From assembly GCA_963575745.1 (NCBI GenBank), contig CAUYUJ010000392.1:132501-164077 (forward strand): a DNA stretch of 31,577 nt, given 5' to 3'. Origin of the DNA: Prorocentrum cordatum. Taxonomy: Eukaryota > Sar > Dinophyceae > Prorocentrales > Prorocentraceae. The notes below the pieces were generated by a model. That model was not told the DNA's origin, did no database searches, and was given only the letters and a program-made list of their open reading frames with translations. Positions 29,199 to 31,577 of this stretch are shown in pieces; position 1 is the stretch's first letter, and each line of letters starts with the position of its first letter. A program made the translations under genes and the position numbers.

Positions 29199-30161
29199 AG
29201 GCGGAAGAAAAGTGAGGATCTGGTTGGCGGGCCTGAGCTGAGACCCAGCCCGCAAGATTTCACTTAAGATCTGGATGCCGTGTGCGGGCTCACGGACCGC
29301 GAACTGAGTTGAGGATCTGAGGCCACTCGGATGGCTGACGCGGTGTCGTGTGAGGTCTCTCTGGGGCGTCTTGTAGCCAGTTTTGGGGGCCTCGGGGGCC
29401 TCCTGGGGAGCTCTGCGGGGCCTTTTGGGGCTCCCTCGGGGTTCTTTGGGGGCCCCTCGGGGCCTCTTGGGGGCTTCTTGGGGCGACCTGGGAGCGTTTT
29501 GGGGCCGACGGGTCGAAATTTCCATTCGGGTTTCGCCTCTGGGCCCCCTCTGGGGGCCGTCCTGGGGCTCTCTTGAGCGTCTCGGGGGTTTCTTCGGCCG
29601 TCTTGGGGCTCTCTGGGGCTGTCTTGGAGCCCTCTTTGAGGCCTCTTGGGCCGTCGTGCACGTAGTGAAAGTCCTAGAGGCGAGTCTGCTAAAAATATTC
29701 GGCTTCCGAAGGGAATGAGACGATTTTCGGTTCTAGGGGGCCCTCTGGGGGAGGTTTTCAGAGGCCTCTTGGGGCGTCGTGGAGGCATCTTTGGCCGTTT
29801 GGACGCCATCTTGGGCGTCCTGCATCGATATGTCGGCGACTCGGGGCCCTCTTGGAGTGTCTTGAGGGTTTCTTGGCAGGCCTCAGAAGCAGTCTTGGCG
29901 CTCCAAAGGGAGCCCTGGGAGGACTGGACCCCCCCGGGGGGTCTCGGAGGTGGGTCGTGACGGGCCGGGTGGGTGGGTCAAATTCCCTGTTTGGGGCCCC
30001 TGGGGGGAGGATTATTTTTGGGGAAGAATTTCACACGTCTAGAGACCCACAAGGGGCTGGCGGACTTCAACGGGGAGGAAAAGGAGCTCCTGGAGGCAAT
30101 CACGGCGCTCAAGTCTGCCGTCACCGTGCTGTCGAAGCACCACGGCGGGGCGTTTTTGCAG
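22003..30161 (+). CDS. Multi-exon gene for a secreted or endomembrane coiled-coil protein (7 coding exons in window, 3' incomplete)
   Basis: I assembled this from seven in-frame exons: 22003-22071, 22516-22569, 23200-23280, 24475-24525, 24985-25113, 28448-28468 and 30054-30161. All are multiples of three and all junctions are phase 0, giving 171 residues so far. The order is signal peptide, short Ser/Thr linker, amphipathic helix with an acidic end, a CWCETNEKEKT motif, a long coiled coil, and a helix ending VLSKHHGGAFLQ. I recall this order from a large family of dinoflagellate proteins of unknown function. Donors are GC at exons 1, 3, 4, 5 and 7, GT at exon 2 and probably GA at exon 6; acceptors are AG. 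Intron lengths are about 444, 630, 1194, 459, 3334 and 1585 nt. No stop codon is seen, and the exon 7 donor implies more exons beyond. The precise junctions of exons 3, 4 and 6 have alternatives. Confidence 0.72.
22085..22160. repeat. Short tandem repeat of CCTCGA(T/G)CCTCGA units
   Basis: CTCGAGCCTCGATCCTCGAA followed by similar 7- to 14-bp units. It lies at the start of intron 1 and is rich in CTCGAG (XhoI-like) palindromes. Confidence 0.75.
22165..22350. mobile_element. Fold-back (MITE-like) element, copy 2, inside intron 1
   Basis: Reverse-complement relative of 17526-17697. It shares GGTCCGAG...GTCGGAGGATCGCGCC and the CATCGCCGAT/ATCGGCGATG arms. The internal hairpin ACATCGCCGA-TCA-TCGGCGATGT lies at about 22271-22293. 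It is more diverged than copy 1. It takes up nearly half of the 444-nt intron 1, which raises the possibility that intron and element share an origin. Confidence 0.6.
22516..22569 (+). CDS. Coding exon 2: short linker
   Basis: Eighteen codons beginning ATSSMKSDE and ending SRPVSK. The acceptor is pyrimidine-rich (GTCCTGCCGTCCCCGAGCAG) and the donor is AAG before GTAATCC, the only canonical GT donor in the gene. In relatives I recall, a PVSKVI-like segment precedes the LLKDML helix, which fits joining to exon 3. Confidence 0.6.
22700..22812. repeat. (GATGAG)/(GGA)n purine tract in intron 2
   Basis: GATGAGGATGATGAGG-type units followed by GGAGCAGGAG units. Purines are on the sense strand of the host gene. 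Confidence 0.88.
22890..22985 (+). repeat. G-rich ~20-bp repeat array in intron 2
   Basis: Units like GTCTTGGGGGTCCCTTGGGG, then CCGTCTTGGGGCCCTC. Same family as the arrays at 26865-27180, 27290-27445, 27640-27900 and 29340-29960. All are in the same orientation within this gene. Confidence 0.8.
23200..23280 (+). CDS. Coding exon 3: amphipathic acidic helix
   Basis: Encodes GRINLLKDMLKQLETEAE followed by TDEEIYDLQ, an amphipathic helix. AG acceptors lie at 23190 and 23199, both in phase. The later one gives the shorter join to exon 2. The donor is CAG before GCCTGCGG. An alternative is that the true break is at GAT (23272-23274), which would join directly to GATAAGATG at 24469 and give YDKMACWCE, closer to remembered relatives but without canonical splice dinucleotides. 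Confidence 0.65.
23281..24474 (+). other. Intron 3 of the coiled-coil gene
   Basis: About 1.2 kb, GC-rich, with no internal gene recognised. It contains a small hairpin (CGCCCTCC/GGAGGGCG, about 23700-23731) and repeated CTTCGGCTTCGG motifs near 23600 and 23795. Long ORFs on both strands are compositional. Confidence 0.5.
24475..24525 (+). CDS. Coding exon 4: CWCETNEKEKT motif
   Basis: Seventeen codons, MACWCETNEKEKTKSIK. The CWCETNEKEKT string is the most diagnostic part of the gene. The acceptor is ATAAG before ATG; a more pyrimidine-rich AG at 24453 is also in phase and would add seven residues. The donor is AAG before GCCGGGG. Confidence 0.7.
24985..25113 (+). CDS. Coding exon 5: coiled-coil heptads
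   Basis: Forty-three codons with strong heptad character (AEARIAQLETKIEED, LESEMRELEEEVAKNQ). The acceptor ACGAG-GAG is a tandem NAGNAG site at 24984 and 24987, which would add or drop one Glu. The donor is AAG before GCTGGTTCC. AGGCCG occurs both at the exon 4 donor and at this acceptor. Confidence 0.75.
25768..26140 (+). repeat. ~85-bp tandem repeat, four copies, in intron 5
   Basis: Each unit has AAACGAATGTGCGCGG, then GCGAGAGCCAC, TTTTGAAAACGA, and CCGCCCTCAATCCGTGAAGC. Starts are near 25770, 25851, 25975 and 26061. A ~40-bp partial unit before the third explains the longer gap. Confidence 0.85.
26240..26410. repeat. (GGA/GAA)n purine tract in intron 5
   Basis: GGAGGAGGAG and AGGAAGAGG units, interrupted by GGTTGCGGGAGAAG. 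Purines are on the sense strand. Confidence 0.9.
26638..26765 (+). repeat. ~10-bp repeat TTAGCGTCGA in intron 5
   Basis: About ten units of TTAGCGTCGA and variants (TTAGCGTCGG, TCAGCGTCGA) with one 30-bp interruption (CATCTGGGAGTCGATGAGAT). Confidence 0.85.
26865..27180 (+). repeat. G-rich ~20-bp repeat array (GGGCCGTCTTGGGG)n, intron 5
   Basis: Regularly spaced G-runs separated by TCTT/CCGTCT spacers, for example GGGCCGTCTTGGGG. Unit lengths vary from 18 to 24 bp. The Leu/Gly/Trp-rich ORFs in it are the array read in frame. Confidence 0.82.
27290..27445 (+). repeat. G-rich repeat array, second block
   Basis: Same unit family as 26865-27180, opening with TTTGACCCTCTTTGACCCTC and then CTTGGGCC units. 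Confidence 0.75.
27640..27900 (+). repeat. G-rich repeat array, third block
   Basis: GGGGCCTCTCAGCGGGCCTC, TCGTGGTCCCTTCGGGGCCT and similar units. Same orientation as the other blocks. Confidence 0.8.
28448..28468 (+). CDS. Coding exon 6: 21-nt microexon
   Basis: Seven codons, ATSIREK, after a strong acceptor (CACTTTCTTGCCTCGCAG). It joins exon 5 (GALDK) to exon 7 (GLADFNGEEK), bridging what would be a continuous helix in relatives (DKATSIREKELADFNGEE-like). The donor is probably AAG before GAGCTGG (GA donor). If the break lies within GCTGGC instead, the exon is up to 30 nt. The match rests on recalled relatives, so RNA evidence would decide. Confidence 0.6.
28548..28600. repeat. (CGT)n microsatellite in intron 6
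   Basis: About 17 pure GTC units. A degenerate GTCGTT/GTCATT continuation runs on to about 28790. Confidence 0.92.
28918..28977. repeat. (GAG)n tract running into the assembly gap
   Basis: GAGGAGGAGG units, with AAGAGGAAGGAAG immediately before the Ns. The gap probably interrupts a longer microsatellite. Confidence 0.9.
28978..29077. other. Assembly gap, 100 N
   Basis: Exactly 100 Ns, a conventional placeholder length, so the true distance is unknown. It lies within intron 6 between GAG and GAT microsatellites. Confidence 0.99.
29078..29205. repeat. (GAT)n then (GAG)n microsatellite
   Basis: GCTGATGATG units passing into GAGGAGGAGG, immediately after the gap. Confidence 0.92.
29340..29960 (+). 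repeat. G-rich ~20-bp repeat array, largest block, in intron 6
   Basis: About 600 bp of units like GGGGCCTCTTGGGG, GGGGGCCTCGGGGGCC and GGGCCGTCTTGGGG. A short non-repeat stretch lies at about 29655-29725. Closely spaced G-runs give high quadruplex-forming potential on the transcribed RNA. Confidence 0.82.
30054..30161 (+). CDS. Coding exon 7: helix ending VLSKHHGGAFLQ
   Basis: Thirty-six codons. It starts GLADFNGEEKELLEAI, continues TALKSAVT and ends VLSKHHGGAFLQ, then CAG before GCGGGCC (GC donor). The frame upstream is open but loses protein character. An SAVTVLSKHHGG-type segment is a hallmark of the family as I recall it. A microsatellite of TC then TA begins 35 nt into the following intron. 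Confidence 0.75.
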
Positions 30162-30192
30162 GCGGGCCACCCTGTCCGAAGGGGCCGACATT

Positions 30193-30196
<4 letters not shown>

Positions 30197-30227
<31 letters not shown>

Positions 30228-30279
30228 GTTTGTATGGGTATGCATCACTATACATTATGTACATGTGCATATATGTACG

Positions 30280-30318
<39 letters not shown>

Positions 30319-30336
30319 TATATATGTATACATATA
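30197..30336. repeat. (TC)n and (TA)n microsatellites
   Basis: TCTCTCTCTC (about 30193-30218), then TATATATATG, then a longer TA run (about 30281-30335) grading into TACATATACA text. This is the most AT-rich point of the window. Confidence 0.93.
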
Positions 30337-31577
30337 TACATTCACATACGTACATTTACATACATGATTACACAGACACTTGTATAATCATGCATCATGC
30401 ACAAACTGTTCGCGGCGAACTACAGTCGAGCATCTGATTCAGATACCTTCTCCTGAAAAGCTGGGCCAGCATTTCTTGACCAACTTGCCGGAAAGCTGGC
30501 CCAATTTCTTGAGCGCGTTCGCCCATCCAACGTTAGCAACAGAAATATGCCCAGGCTGTTTTAAGAACCGTCCGGAAATTTGAACCATATTTCTCAAATG
30601 ATAGTTTTCATGATTCTATTTTCGACTGCTTGCACAGCGGACCAGTAGCTCACCTGTAGCTCACTCGTCGTCAGGAAGGGCTGGCTCAGGCACTGTACGG
30701 GTTTCTTGTTTCTAGTCTTCGGGCGGATCTCGCGCTCATGCTCTATCCACGCATGGCTTTGTACTCGCTGATGCCAGGCGTGCGGTCAGAGAAAAAGCCA
30801 GATCTGCTACCAGCCAGTACGATGCTGTCCAATCGCAGTCTGATGGATCAACCGATCGGTGATAAGTTGTTCATTCTTTGCAAAGTTGAATCTTCCTTTA
30901 CCCGGGCCGACCATGCCAAACATCCATCCACGCACTATCACAGCTCAGCAGCTGCTTCGACACGGCAATTGCATTATTTACTGCTGCCTTCTTGGGGCCT
31001 ACTTGGACTTCGAGCGTCGTTATAACCTGCCACACGCTAGCTTCCTCAATACATTTTGGGCGAGCTATTTCAGAGCCTGTTCTGTTACCGTCACTTGCAA
31101 CCAAGTGTATATCTAATCTTTCATATGTCATGGTGGCCAGTGGAGACGTGTTGGGACCACGAGCGAGTCACACATAACTGCCAGCGTTGGAGCGATAGGC
31201 TTGGGATGGCGATCGAGGAAGACGGTGGCGTTGGCGTGGTGGCGTTGGCGTAGCGACGGCGACTCCAATGCTGGTGATACCGATGGTGGGTGGGGATGGG
31301 TTGAGGCGCGGTGCAGCAGCCTGCCCGCACAGCAATTTACAATTTTGGGATCCTGCGCGCTCACAGAGGGCATCACTGCTTGACCGCTTTTGCAATCACC
31401 GCTGCCTCGTCGCCTGCTCCTCTCATCGCCTTCCCCCCGCGGGGCTGTGGGCCTTCCTCCGACCTTTCGCTGATTCCAGACGTTGGCATCGATGCTGGTG
31501 TGCTCGGCTCCACCTGTCCAGGCCAAGGCGTCGCTGCGACGTCCAGGCTGCCCTTGGCCGTGCGAAACAAGTCAGTG
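30337..31577. other. Probable intron or intergenic sequence; no gene recognised
   Basis: Mixed sequence with short ORFs on both strands. A frame around 30930-31110 (GNCIIYCCLLGAYLDF) looks mildly protein-like but has no flanking support. A GGTGGCGTTGGCG repeat occurs near 31222-31254. Further exons of the coiled-coil gene were sought and not found. Confidence 0.5.

Noticed and set aside
28062-29525. 487-codon minus-strand ORF
   Set aside because: It runs through 100 Ns and several microsatellites. Its apparent length depends on the gap size and repeat composition.
30738-31131. Possible ORFs at the right end, some with protein-like text
   Set aside because: Several frames overlap on both strands, no recognised motif or splice partner was found, and none continues the coiled-coil family.

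Overview
The window looks like nuclear DNA of a dinoflagellate. The best evidence is a perfect copy of the 22-nt dinoflagellate spliced leader at 7199-7220. Other support is GC-rich, gene-poor sequence with many simple repeats, phase-0 introns that mostly start with GC, and fragments of non-LTR retrotransposons of a type I know from dinoflagellate genomes. A Prorocentrum- or Symbiodinium-like source is plausible, but the sequence does not settle the genus.

Layout. 1-2300: noncoding, purine/pyrimidine microsatellites, a duplicated block split by a microsatellite, and a strong hairpin. 2900-5260: a decayed LINE whose endonuclease part lies on the minus strand and whose reverse-transcriptase part lies on the plus strand, as in a 5'-inverted (twin-primed) copy. 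5946-15996: three units of a ~2.13-kb higher-order tandem repeat. The first unit is split by a 3.6-kb retroelement that begins exactly with the spliced leader, so it appears to be a reverse-transcribed trans-spliced mRNA. It carries a zinc-finger/coiled-coil ORF1 and a remnant of an ORF2 C-terminus. 16000-18350: noncoding sequence with a fold-back element, duplicated blocks and inverted 20-bp repeats. 18409-19005: an apparently intronless gene for a conserved-looking 198-aa one-helix membrane protein. 19600-21612: microsatellites, a nested fold-back element and an array of ~90-bp units, each centred on a 24-bp palindrome.

22003 to at least 30161: the one multi-exon gene I can build. Seven coding exons (69, 54, 81, 51, 129, 21 and 108 nt) are all multiples of three and all phase 0. 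They encode a signal peptide followed by a coiled-coil protein with a CWCETNEKEKT motif. Five of the seven donors are GC, one is GT and one is probably GA, and several introns have the same short sequence at both ends. The introns hold a second fold-back element, G-rich 20-bp arrays, purine tracts, an ~85-bp tandem repeat, a 10-bp repeat and a 100-N assembly gap. The gene probably continues beyond the window.

Nothing suggests an operon or a shared pathway. The gene-like items are one secreted or endomembrane coiled-coil gene, one membrane-protein gene and two retroelements, set in repeats.
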